Assembly (NCBI RefSeq): GCF_017068395.1
Contig: NZ_CP070615.1
Span: 248,001-312,000, forward strand
DNA length: 64,000 bases
Direction of reading: 5' to 3'
From: Rhodococcus pseudokoreensis
GTDB taxonomy: Bacteria; Actinomycetota; Actinomycetes; Mycobacteriales; Mycobacteriaceae
Of the stretch, positions 1 through 7,122 are shown piece after piece. The notes beneath the pieces are model-generated. The model had not been told where the DNA came from and searched no databases. It worked only from the letters and a program-made list of their open reading frames with translations. Made by a program: the position numbers and the translations under genes. Position 1 is the first letter of the stretch; each line of letters starts with the position of its first letter.

Positions 1-103
1 CGTCGTCGCCTTGCTTGCCCTGCCCGCGCATCATCATCCACATCATCAGGCCCATCCCGACCGGGCAGGCCAGGACCGCGAGCCCCAGGAACAACTGCTG
101 CAT
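1..103 (-). CDS. Small membrane protein, 3' end outside window
   Basis: Only the first 34 codons are visible because the gene runs off the left edge. The ATG at 103 follows a strong GGAGGA ribosome site. The visible part is one hydrophobic segment (LFLGLAVLACPVGMGLMMW) that turns Met-rich and then basic/acidic (RGQGKQGDD), the look of a one-TM small protein. I do not recognise a family. It diverges from the TlpA/CcdA operon across the inverted repeat at 151-182, so both may share regulation. The Met-rich helix fits the copper theme, but a function cannot be assigned. Confidence 0.55.
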   Translation of the reverse strand, partial: MQQLFLGLAVLACPVGMGLMMWMMMRGQGKQGDD

Positions 104-150
104 GACTTCCTCCGACCGGCCGGGGCCGGGGCGTGTCGCCCACCAACCCT

Positions 151-182
151 CATCTACTATCTCCGTACCTAGATAGTAGATG
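151..182. promoter_or_regulatory. 12-bp inverted repeat, candidate BlaI/CopY-like operator
   Basis: CATCTACTATCT (151-162) and AGATAGTAGATG (171-182) form a perfect inverted repeat with an 8-nt spacer. It lies between the divergent small membrane gene and the TlpA/CcdA operon. The outer ATCTAC/GTAGAT halves recur at 11576-11598 before the first multicopper oxidase. TAGTA-type dyads resemble BlaI/CopY-family operators, and such regulators often accompany actinobacterial copper genes. No BlaI gene is inside the window, so the regulator is inferred. Confidence 0.6.
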
Positions 183-239
183 AATTTCGGATCCGCTGGA
201 CCTCTCTCCTCGGCTGATCCTCGACACCGAGGGAAGACG

Positions 240-917
240 ATGATCGGCACCCGCCTGCGCCCCGAACCCGGCCATCGGCACTCCCTCCGCCGCAGGAGCT
301 GGACCACGGGCGGACGTCACCCCGCCCGCCGCATCACCCGGATCGCTCTTACGGCGCTCGCCGCCGCACTCGGCCTGACCGGATGCGCGAGCGGCACCGA
401 CTCCGTGGTCCAGGGCGGCACGTTCGACTTCGTCTCGCCCGGAGGGCAGACCGAGATCTTCTACGACCCACCGGACACGCGCGGAACCATCGGTGAATTA
501 TCCGGCCCCGACCTGATGGTCGACGGCAAGACCACCGCACTGTCGGACTACGCCGGTCAGGTGGTGGTGCTCAACCTGTGGGGGCAATGGTGCGGCCCGT
601 GCCGCGGCGAAGCCTCCCAACTCGAGCAGGTGTACACCGCCACCAAGGGTCTGGGCGTGGCATTCCTCGGCATCGACGTCCGCGACCCCCAAAAAGACAA
701 GGCACAGGACTTCGTCACCGACCACCAGGTGACCTACCCGTCGATCTACGACCCCGCCATGCGAACACTGATCGCGCTCGGCGGCAAGTACCCCACCAGC
801 GTCATCCCCTCGACCCTGGTCCTGGACCGGCACCGCCGTGTGGCCGCTGTCTACCTCAAAGCCCTACTGGCGGAGGACCTCCAGCCGGTCGTCGAGCGCA
901 TCGCGGCCGAACAATGA
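240..917 (+). CDS. TlpA-like thioredoxin-fold lipoprotein
   Basis: The protein (225 aa from the ATG at 240) has an Arg-rich n-region, a hydrophobic stretch and the lipobox LTGC with lipid-acceptor Cys49, so it should be anchored outside the membrane. A thioredoxin/TlpA domain follows with the active site WCGPC (Cys118, Cys121). Family members reduce or exchange disulfides in exported proteins, usually taking electrons from CcdA. The next gene is CcdA, overlapping by ATGA, which supports this role. I prefer the start at 240 (GAGGGAAG just upstream) over an in-frame ATG at 180 that would lie inside the operator. The long n-region before the lipobox is slightly unusual. Confidence 0.88.
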   Translation: MIGTRLRPEPGHRHSLRRRSWTTGGRHPARRITRIALTALAAALGLTGCASGTDSVVQGGTFDFVSPGGQTEIFYDPPDTRGTIGELSGPDLMVDGKTTALSDYAGQVVVLNLWGQWCGPCRGEASQLEQVYTATKGLGVAFLGIDVRDPQKDKAQDFVTDHQVTYPSIYDPAMRTLIALGGKYPTSVIPSTLVLDRHRRVAAVYLKALLAEDLQPVVERIAAEQ

Positions 918-1714
918 CCACCCTCGCGCAGGGGATCGGCACCAGCTTCCAGACCGCCGCCGCGACCGGGCCGATGATCCTGGCCCTGGGCGCCGCCATG
1001 CTGGCTGGGATGGTGTCGTTCGCCTCCCCGTGCTGCGTTCCCCTGGTACCCGGGTATCTCTCCTACCTGGCCGGTATCTCCGGGGCCGACGCCCCACCGA
1101 CCACCGTCACCGTCGCGGTGCGGGCCGGCCGGTGGCGGGTAACCGGGGCCGCCGTCCTGTTCGTGGCCGGGTTCACCGTCGTCTTCGTCCTCGCCACCGC
1201 GTCGGTGTTCGGGGTGATCAGCGTGCTGTCGATCAACCGGGAGCTGCTCCAACGCCTCGGCGGCGTTATCACCATCGTGATGGGACTCGCCTTCATCGGC
1301 CTCATTCCCGCCCTGCAGAAGGACACCCGGCCCGAGCCGCGGCGAATCGCCACCCTGGCCGGTGCACCCCTGCTGGGGGCGGTGTTCGGGTTGGGCTGGA
1401 CCCCGTGCCTGGGCCCGACCCTGGCCGGGGTGCTGTCCGTCGCCGCCGGAACCGAGGGCACCACCGCGGCACGCGGGGTGATGCTGATCGTCGCGTACTG
1501 CCTCGGCCTCGGCCTGCCGTTCATCGTCCTCGCGTTCGGCTCCACCCACGCACTGCGGGGCATCGGGTGGTTGCGCCGCAACGCCCGCACCATCCAGATC
1601 TTCGGGGGCATCATGCTCGTCGCCGTCGGCGCCGCCCTGGTCACCGGCCAATGGGATGTCTTCGTCGGATGGCTCCGCTCCGAGTTCGTCAGCAGCTTCG
1701 TGACACCGATCTGA
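914..1714 (+). CDS. ccdA: Cytochrome c biogenesis / thiol-disulfide transporter CcdA
   Basis: A 266-aa polytopic membrane protein of the CcdA/DsbD-beta family that carries reducing equivalents across the membrane. The two signature Cys motifs are present: SFASPCCVPLVPGYLSYL near residues 33-50 and GWTPCLGPTL near 160. The ATG overlaps the TlpA stop (ATGA), so the pair is translationally coupled. In a copper setting this pair probably reduces periplasmic thiols oxidised by Cu, although cytochrome maturation is possible. A C-terminal fragment of a second ccdA lies at 14740-14903. Confidence 0.92.
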   Translation: MTTLAQGIGTSFQTAAATGPMILALGAAMLAGMVSFASPCCVPLVPGYLSYLAGISGADAPPTTVTVAVRAGRWRVTGAAVLFVAGFTVVFVLATASVFGVISVLSINRELLQRLGGVITIVMGLAFIGLIPALQKDTRPEPRRIATLAGAPLLGAVFGLGWTPCLGPTLAGVLSVAAGTEGTTAARGVMLIVAYCLGLGLPFIVLAFGSTHALRGIGWLRRNARTIQIFGGIMLVAVGAALVTGQWDVFVGWLRSEFVSSFVTPI

Positions 1715-1783
1715 TCACCAGGCTGCCGCGCGTCGAGCTGCGGCAATCGCCGTGTGACCAGGGGTTCCGGTAGTAATTACTCC

Positions 1784-2313
1784 CAGATCGATGCGCTCAC
1801 CGCGGCCGGCTGCGAACGAATTTGGGTGGCAAGGTTTCGGGGAAACTGGCCCGGCTCCCGGAGTGGGACAGGTGCTTCGAGTACCTGCGCCGCGGCGACG
1901 AACTGGTGATCACCCGGCTGTCGCGGCCATTCCGGTCGGTGCGGCACATGACCGAACTCACCGCCCAGCTCGACGAGCGCGGCACCGACCTGATTGTGCT
2001 CAAACAGGGCGCATTGACACCCCCCCGCCCGGCGGTTCCTGTTCCACTCCTGTTCCACGTCATCGTTACGATGGACGAGATGTTCGCGGACCTGATCAGC
2101 GAAGGCACTCTCGAGGGCCTGGAATCAGCCCGGGCCCGCGGGTGGGTCGGCGGCCGGGCGCCGAGCGTGACCGAGCTGCAGGTCTTGAGGCACGGGAGAT
2201 GCAGATCACCGAAACCTTCGGTACCGCAAGACCATCTACCGCAATCTCGAACGCGGCAGCCGCCCGAGAAGCCGGCAGCTGTAGGACCGACGATCCCGGT
2301 GATCGAAAGCTAA
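1784..2313 (+). pseudogene. Serine recombinase (resolvase/invertase) remnant
   Basis: Pieces of a small serine recombinase are readable in more than one frame. QIDALTAAGCERIWV is encoded from 1784; after a frameshift near 1822 comes VSGKLARLPEWDRCFEYLRR, GDELVITRLSRPFRSVRHM and TAQLDERGTDLIVLKQG; then there is a deletion; then EGLESARARGWVGGRAPSVTE near 2110-2180. The order matches the catalytic domain of Tn3-type resolvases/invertases. The catalytic N-terminal Ser and the HTH are missing or scrambled, so it is dead. It marks past transposition next to the mer remnant. Confidence 0.75.
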
Positions 2314-2314
2314 C

Positions 2315-2346
2315 TTGACCCTGTACCTGGGTACAGGGTCCAGAAT
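2315..2346 (+). promoter_or_regulatory. MerR-type promoter/operator of merR
   Basis: TTGACC (2315-2320) and CAGAAT (2341-2346) are separated by 20 bp, the stretched spacing typical of MerR-activated promoters. The spacer carries a dyad: GACCCTGTACC (2317-2327), TG, GGTACAGGGTC (2330-2340). The merR ATG is at 2353, seven bases after the -10 box, so the transcript is probably leaderless and autoregulated. Confidence 0.8.
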
Positions 2347-2352
2347 GGCGGC

Positions 2353-2760
2353 ATGCGCAGTAGTGAGCTGGCGACCCGCGCCGGAGTGAACGTCCAGACG
2401 CTGCGGTACTACGAACGCCGGGGCCTGCTGGCGCAACCACCGCGGTCACCGTCGGGGTATCGGGCCTACCCGCCCGACGCGGCGGCGGTGGTCCGGTTCA
2501 TCAAACGAGCCCAAGACCACGGGTTCAGCCTCGACGAGGTCCAGGAGCTGTTGCACCTGGCCGAGGGCGGGCCCGAGGACTGTGACGCGGCGCGCGCTCT
2601 GGCCGAAGCGAGGATGGCCGCGCTGGCCGAGCGGATCGCCGACCTGCAACGCATGCAACGGTCCTTGTCCCAGCTGGTCGACACCTGCGAACGACCCCGC
2701 AGCGACCGCTGCTGCCCGCTGCTGCACACCCTGCACGACGACGATGGAGATCACCGATGA
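2353..2760 (+). CDS. merR: MerR-family mercury-type metalloregulator
   Basis: A 135-aa regulator with a winged HTH (ELATRAGVNVQTLRYYERRG, residues 5-24) and a dimerisation helix. Three Cys regions sit as in Hg(II) sensors: EDCDAARALAE near residue 77, LVDTCERP near 115 and DRCCPLL near 123. This Cys pattern argues for a mercury sensor over CueR. The gene stays intact while its presumed target downstream is broken. The stop overlaps the next ATG (ATGA). Regulation is via the palindromic 20-bp-spacer promoter immediately upstream. Confidence 0.85.
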   Translation: MRSSELATRAGVNVQTLRYYERRGLLAQPPRSPSGYRAYPPDAAAVVRFIKRAQDHGFSLDEVQELLHLAEGGPEDCDAARALAEARMAALAERIADLQRMQRSLSQLVDTCERPRSDRCCPLLHTLHDDDGDHR

Positions 2761-3400
2761 AACTGGAAATTCTGCAGGTCCCCGACTGTCCCAACGTGCC
2801 TGTTCTCGTGGAACGCATCCGGCAGGCCACCGCCGGCCAGGCGCTCGACGTCGAGATCACCCATCGAGTGATCGACGACCAGGCCACGGCATCGGTGGCC
2901 CGGATGACCGGCTCACCCACGCTGCTCGTCGCCGGCCACGACCCCTTCGCCACCCCCGGCCAGGTCCCCGGCGTGTCCTGCCGCCTCTACCGGACCGAGG
3001 CCGGCGGCATTGACGGGTCGCCGTCGGTCGCTGCGCTGCGAGCCGCACTCGGACTCGAACCGCCCCCCATCGCTGCCGCGGACCCACAGGCAACGGCCGA
3101 CTGTTGCGCGCCGTCCGCCGGGCTCGGCGGGTGGCGTGGTGCCGCGCGACCGGGCCGACCCGGCCGAGCAGGCGGTCCACCACGCGATCCTGCGCGCCTT
3201 CGCCGCTCACGGTCGGGCGCCGACAGCCGCGGACCTCACCGCTGTCGCTGCCGAGTTCGACCGCTCCGCAGAACACGTCCTCGCCCGTCTGCACGACTCC
3301 GACGTGATCCGGCTCGACCCCTCCGGGAACATCGCATCCGCGTACCCCACCTCGGCAACGCCGCACCGTGTTCGAATCGACAATGGCGCAACCATGGATT
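2757..3400 (+). pseudogene. merB: Truncated, frameshifted organomercurial lyase (MerB) with thioredoxin-like N-domain
   Basis: The first ~115 codons encode a thioredoxin-like module (KLEILQVPDCPNVP; GSPTLLVAGHDPFATPG; GVSCRLYRTE; PSVAALRAALG), as found fused to actinobacterial alkylmercury lyases. Near 3115-3140 the frame shifts; the next frame continues with the MerB winged-helix N-domain (AEQAVHHAILRAFAAHGRAP, EHVLARLHDSDVIRL, RVRIDNGAT). Similarity stops near 3395, before the catalytic Cys/Asp domain. No merA follows. The gene should therefore be inactive, leaving merR as the survivor of a mer operon. Confidence 0.72.
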
Positions 3401-3442
3401 CGTCGTCGCCAACCATGGTGGGTCCTTCCGTGAACGTTTCTC

Positions 3443-3464
3443 CATATACCCCTTGGGGTATATG
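3443..3464. promoter_or_regulatory. Orphan CsoR-type palindrome
   Basis: A perfect 22-bp palindrome with arms CATATACCCCT and AGGGGTATATG-like symmetry (TATACCCC..GGGGTATA). It matches the pattern upstream of copZ and csoR elsewhere in this window. It lies in the 3401-3625 gap between the broken merB and the convergent end of the TVP38 gene, where I see no gene it could serve. It may be the leftover promoter of a deleted copper gene. Confidence 0.6.
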
Positions 3465-3625
3465 GGTCCGGGTGTGATTCCGCACTCCGCCATCCTCTGC
3501 ATGTAGATGGCCGGACCGTGTGCGAGAGCGCCCAGCTCGATTCGGGGCGGTGACTCGAAATCCCTGTGCCACATCGCCGTATACCGATCCGCAGTTTCCG
3601 CGCGTGCCGCCATGGGCCGGACCGC

Positions 3626-4432
3626 CTACGGTGCGTCCGAGGCCGGTGACACGGGGAAGCGGGTGTCGACCAGCAATCCCGCCACTCCCATGGCGATGCA
3701 GATCGTGGTGACCACCATCAGCGCCGGATTCGTCTGCCCGGTCAACGCGTCGCCGAGCAGCACCACCCCGACGGTGCCCGGCAGGATTCCCACCACTGTG
3801 GCCACGGTGTACGGCACCACTCGCACCGATGAGAGCGCACAGCAGTAGTTCACCAATGCGAAGGGCGCCGGCGCGATGAGCCGTAGGGACCCGACCGCCA
3901 GCCACCCGCGCCGGGCCAGGCGGGCATCGATCGCCTGGACCGCGGGGTGCGACAGTCGCGCCTCGACCGCCGTGCGTCCGAGCGCGCGCACCAGCAGCAG
4001 CGCCAGCACGGCGGCGATCGTCGTTGCGGCGATCGTGAAGGTGATGCCGGTTACGGGACCGAATAGCAGTCCGGCGCTGAGGGTGAACACCGTTCGGGGA
4101 ACCGGGGCGATCGTCAGCAAGGCTTGGGTCAGGAAGAACACCAACACGAATGCCGGCCCCACTGACTCCGCCCAGTCGCGCATCTGGGAGATCGACGGGC
4201 GGGGAAGGAGGACGGCTGCCACCCCCAGCGAGGTCAGCACTGCCGCGGCGGCGAGGACTCTCCGGTCGAGCAGGTTCTTCGCTCCTGGCCAGGACGTGAG
4301 ATGCACTGGCCAGCGAGAGGTCTCGTGGGTGCGTGCGTTCGGACGGGCAGGTCGACTGATAGCCCCCGCAGCTGAGTCATCAGCTGCTGTGGTGTCTTCG
4401 TCGCGGGTTCTCGGACGCCCTGATCCTGGCAT
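3626..4432 (-). CDS. TVP38/TMEM64 (SNARE-associated) family membrane protein
   Basis: A 268-aa polytopic protein after the basic, Ser/Thr-rich first 50 residues. The VTT-domain hallmarks are present: LTIAPVPRTVFTLSAGLLFG, then AVGSLRLIAPAPFALVNYCC and VATVVGILPGTVGVVLLGD. The family (DedA-like) is linked to lipid or undecaprenyl-phosphate flipping, but individual members are poorly defined. I choose the ATG at 4432-4430 because it overlaps the L,D-transpeptidase stop (ATGA). A longer in-frame start at 4495 would overlap that gene by 64 bases. Coupling to a peptidoglycan enzyme suggests an envelope role. Confidence 0.85.
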   Translation of the reverse strand: MPGSGRPRTRDEDTTAADDSAAGAISRPARPNARTHETSRWPVHLTSWPGAKNLLDRRVLAAAAVLTSLGVAAVLLPRPSISQMRDWAESVGPAFVLVFFLTQALLTIAPVPRTVFTLSAGLLFGPVTGITFTIAATTIAAVLALLLVRALGRTAVEARLSHPAVQAIDARLARRGWLAVGSLRLIAPAPFALVNYCCALSSVRVVPYTVATVVGILPGTVGVVLLGDALTGQTNPALMVVTTICIAMGVAGLLVDTRFPVSPASDAP

Positions 4433-5664
4433 CACGCCAGAGCGCTTCCTGCCAGCCATTGATCCCAGGGCACGCTCCAGTCGCCGTTCTGCCATTGCTC
4501 GAGCGGTGCCCCGCCGGTGTTTCGGACCTCGACGATGTCGCCGGGGACGGAGAAGTCGTAGAACCAGCGGGCGTGGTCGGGGCTGAGGTTCAGGCAGCCG
4601 TGGGAGACGTTGGTGTTGCCCTGGGCCCAGATGGTGTCGGCGAGTTCGTGGAGGTAGATGCCGTCGTTGCTGATGCGGGTGGCGTAGTTGATTGTTTCCT
4701 TGTAGCCGAGGCGGGAATTGACCGGGAGTCCGTAGGTGGAGGAATCCATGATGACGGGGTTGGCCTTGTCCAGCACGGTGTAGATGCCGCGCTGGGTCCA
4801 GAACGTCAGGGTTTGCCCGTTGATGGTTTCGCTGCCTCCCATGCCCATCGAGGTGGGCATGGTCCGCACGAGTGCGCCGTTGTTGGTGACGGTGATCTGT
4901 TTGGTGGTGTCGTCGGCGATGGAGATGTGGGCGTCTCCGATGGTGAACGACGTGGCGGCGTCCTCCTGACCGAATAGCCCGCCACCGAGGTCGACGCCGT
5001 AGACGTTCGCGCGGGCGGTGACTTTCGTGCCGGGTGTGTAGTAGTTCTGCGGCCGCCAGTGCACGTTCTGCTCGTCCGCCCAGTACCAGGAGCCGGCGAC
5101 GGGTGGCGAAGTTTCGACGGTCAGGGTCTTCTCGGCGGCGGCGCGGTCGGTGATCGGTTCGTCGAAGTGGGTGACGACGACGATGCCGATGCCGAAGGTG
5201 CCGCCGTCGGTGAGGAGGTTGCCGCCGGAGGTGACGAAGGTCGGTTTGGTGAGGTTGCCCGGTTGCACGGTGGAGAAGGTGCTGGTCCGGTCGGTGCGGG
5301 TGCCGTCGTCGTGGAGGGCGGTGGCCGCGATGGTGTAGGTCTTGCCGTATCCCAGCGGGGCACCGGGTTTCCAGGTGATGCGGTCGGGGGTGAAGATGCC
5401 GTCGATGACCCTGCCCTCGTTGTTGGTCATCGTGACCGTTTCGAGGGTGCCGCCGGCGGTTTCGACCGACACCGGGTCCGCGGGGTTGACCGTGTCAGCC
5501 CCGTCGGCGGGGGTCACGGTGATCGTGGGATCGGCGGGGGCAGAAGGGTTCGCGGTGTCGCCCGGCGAGGATCCGGTGCCGGATGGGGCGCAGGCGGCCA
5601 GCAGCGCGAGCAGGATCACCAGGGCGATCAGGATCGGTGTTCGCCGTGGTGGGCGAGTGTTCAT
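4432..5664 (-). CDS. L,D-transpeptidase lipoprotein (YkuD, LdtMt2-like)
   Basis: A 410-aa exported lipoprotein (lipobox LAAC near residue 24) with two Ig-like spacer domains and a C-terminal YkuD domain. The catalytic motif HELADTIWAQ...SHGCLN gives His339, His355 and nucleophile Cys357. Such enzymes make 3-3 peptidoglycan cross-links and resist most beta-lactams. The start at 5664 has GGAGGAA six bases upstream; an in-frame extension further upstream runs through the terminator region and looks non-coding. It is co-transcribed with the TVP38 gene by overlap. Why a cross-linking enzyme sits in the copper block is unclear; strengthening the wall under metal stress is a plausible inference. Confidence 0.92.
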   Translation of the reverse strand: MNTRPPRRTPILIALVILLALLAACAPSGTGSSPGDTANPSAPADPTITVTPADGADTVNPADPVSVETAGGTLETVTMTNNEGRVIDGIFTPDRITWKPGAPLGYGKTYTIAATALHDDGTRTDRTSTFSTVQPGNLTKPTFVTSGGNLLTDGGTFGIGIVVVTHFDEPITDRAAAEKTLTVETSPPVAGSWYWADEQNVHWRPQNYYTPGTKVTARANVYGVDLGGGLFGQEDAATSFTIGDAHISIADDTTKQITVTNNGALVRTMPTSMGMGGSETINGQTLTFWTQRGIYTVLDKANPVIMDSSTYGLPVNSRLGYKETINYATRISNDGIYLHELADTIWAQGNTNVSHGCLNLSPDHARWFYDFSVPGDIVEVRNTGGAPLEQWQNGDWSVPWDQWLAGSALA

Positions 5665-5748
5665 GGGATTCCTCCATACCGACGAGGCGGTAGCGAAGCG
5701 GGGTCGAGAAGAAGGGGTGTGCACGCCGCGTGTGTGGCGGCGGGAGGA

Positions 5749-5780
5749 GGGTGGGACCGCGAGGGGGCGCGGTCCCACCC
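5749..5780 (-). terminator. Strong hairpin after the DUF305 gene
   Basis: GGGTGGGACCGCG (5749-5761) pairs perfectly with CGCGGTCCCACCC (5768-5780) across a 6-nt loop. It begins nine bases beyond the stop of the minus-strand DUF305 gene and precedes the L,D-transpeptidase gene. There is no U-tract, as is usual for actinobacterial terminators. Confidence 0.8.
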
Positions 5781-5788
5781 TCGTGGGG

Positions 5789-6463
5789 TCAGCCCTGTTG
5801 CAGCTGCCCCTGCATGGTGGTGATTTCCGCTTGCTGGGCGCCGACGATGTCGGTGGCCAGTTGCTTGGCGCCGGCGTTTTCTCCGTCCGCCAGCTCGGTC
5901 TGAGCCATCTCGATGGCACCGGTGTGGTGTTCGATCATCATGTTCAGCCAGGCGGTGTCGAAGTCGGCGCCGCTCTTGCCGGCCAGATCGGTCATCTGCT
6001 CCGGTGTCATCATCCCGCTCATGCCACCGCCGTCGGCCGTGGCGTTCGTGCCGCCGTGGTTCATTCCGTTCATGCCGCTGCCGGCGTCCGTCGAGGGGAC
6101 AGCCATGCCCCGCTGTGCGAGCAGCGCGGTCATCTGTTCCATTTCCGGGCCCTGGGCTGCGGCAATGTTTTTGGCGAGGTCGAGTACCTGGGGGTTGGTG
6201 GTGCGGCCCTCGACCATGTTCGCCATCTCGACGGCCTGCGCGTGGTGGGGGTACATCATCTGCAGGAACATCACGTCGGCGTTGTTGAAGGCGCTCGTCT
6301 CCGCCGCCGCCGCGGTGGTGGTGCCCGAGGGGTTGTTCGACATCTGACTCATGTCGTGGCCGCCGCCGCTGCTGTTGTCGCTACAGCCGGCGAGGACCAG
6401 CACTCCGGACACGGCCGCGGCCGACAGAACGAACTTGGCGCGGGTGGAACGCAAAGACCACAT
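5789..6463 (-). CDS. DUF305 copper-associated lipoprotein
   Basis: A 224-aa lipoprotein (lipobox LAGC, Cys27) with two DUF305 halves. Each carries the family His pair: MMYPHHAQAVEMA and MMIEHHTGAIEMA. The linker is rich in Met, His and Gly (GSGMNGMNHGGT), suited to binding Cu(I)/Cu(II). DUF305 proteins commonly accompany copper efflux operons, but their biochemistry is not settled. The start is supported by AAGGAG. A paralogue with Met-repeats lies at 49099-49842. A strong terminator follows. Confidence 0.88.
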   Translation of the reverse strand: MWSLRSTRAKFVLSAAAVSGVLVLAGCSDNSSGGGHDMSQMSNNPSGTTTAAAAETSAFNNADVMFLQMMYPHHAQAVEMANMVEGRTTNPQVLDLAKNIAAAQGPEMEQMTALLAQRGMAVPSTDAGSGMNGMNHGGTNATADGGGMSGMMTPEQMTDLAGKSGADFDTAWLNMMIEHHTGAIEMAQTELADGENAGAKQLATDIVGAQQAEITTMQGQLQQG

Positions 6464-6557
6464 GGATAGGACTCCTTGAAAGGTCGGTATGTGAAAGGTG
6501 AAGCAGGCGTGCCCAAGACACGTCTGCGTAGGTGACCCACCTGAAGTGGGGCACCTG

Positions 6558-7004
6558 TCACACCCGCAACACCGACAACTGTGCGAGGGTCGGAGTGGTC
6601 CACGGCGGCGCTCGGCCGGCCCGAATGGGTAGCGGTGCCCGCAGACCGTGCACTGCGGCCTCGCCGGCGGCGGCAGTGGCGTACCACCGGGCGATGACCA
6701 ACGCTGCGGCGATCGTCACCACGGCCATGCACAGATGCAGGCCCGTATGGTCGTCACAGTCCGTGCCCTCACATCCTGTCCCGGCCAGTGCGACGGGAAG
6801 ATCACCGAGGGCCATCGGCTCCGCGGCCTCGTGGGAGTGGCCGTGCCCACCGGAATCGTGCGCCGATTCGGTGGCGTGCCCCCCGGTGTGGTCGAGGAGT
6901 GGGGAGGAATGCATGAGGAGGACACCGACCAGCACCGCCACGACAGCGGCCACCCGCAGCAGGTGCTGCATCGTCGGCGTCGCACCCAGCGCTTTCACAG
7001 CCAT
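6558..7004 (-). CDS. DUF6153-like small membrane protein
   Basis: A 148-aa protein with an N-terminal TM helix (HLLRVAAVVAVLVGVLLMHS), a His-rich extracytoplasmic loop (GGHATESAHDSGGHGHSHE), a Cys pair (GTGCEGTDCDDHTGLHLC) and a second hydrophobic stretch. It ends APPWTTPTLAQLSVLRV, the tail style of DUF6153 proteins. The His/Cys loop suggests metal handling, which is inference. I start at the ATG at 7004; the frame stays open to 7196 but that part lacks coding character. It is probably the last gene of the oxidase operon. A shorter relative is at 14144-14566. Confidence 0.72.
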   Translation of the reverse strand: MAVKALGATPTMQHLLRVAAVVAVLVGVLLMHSSPLLDHTGGHATESAHDSGGHGHSHEAAEPMALGDLPVALAGTGCEGTDCDDHTGLHLCMAVVTIAAALVIARWYATAAAGEAAVHGLRAPLPIRAGRAPPWTTPTLAQLSVLRV

Positions 7005-7122
7005 GATGTTACTGACCCGGCGCCGGTGAAAAGATCTGACGGGCCCTCTCGCGGGGACCGACACCTGCTTCATCTGCTCGCTCGGGCGGTAACCCGAGAC
7101 AACGGGGCCGCCGCCTGGCCGC

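Noticed and set aside
851..1746. Long antisense frames over ccdA (266 and 227 residues)
   Set aside because: High-GC DNA gives long open antisense frames; these lack conserved motifs and the sense frame is an unmistakable CcdA.
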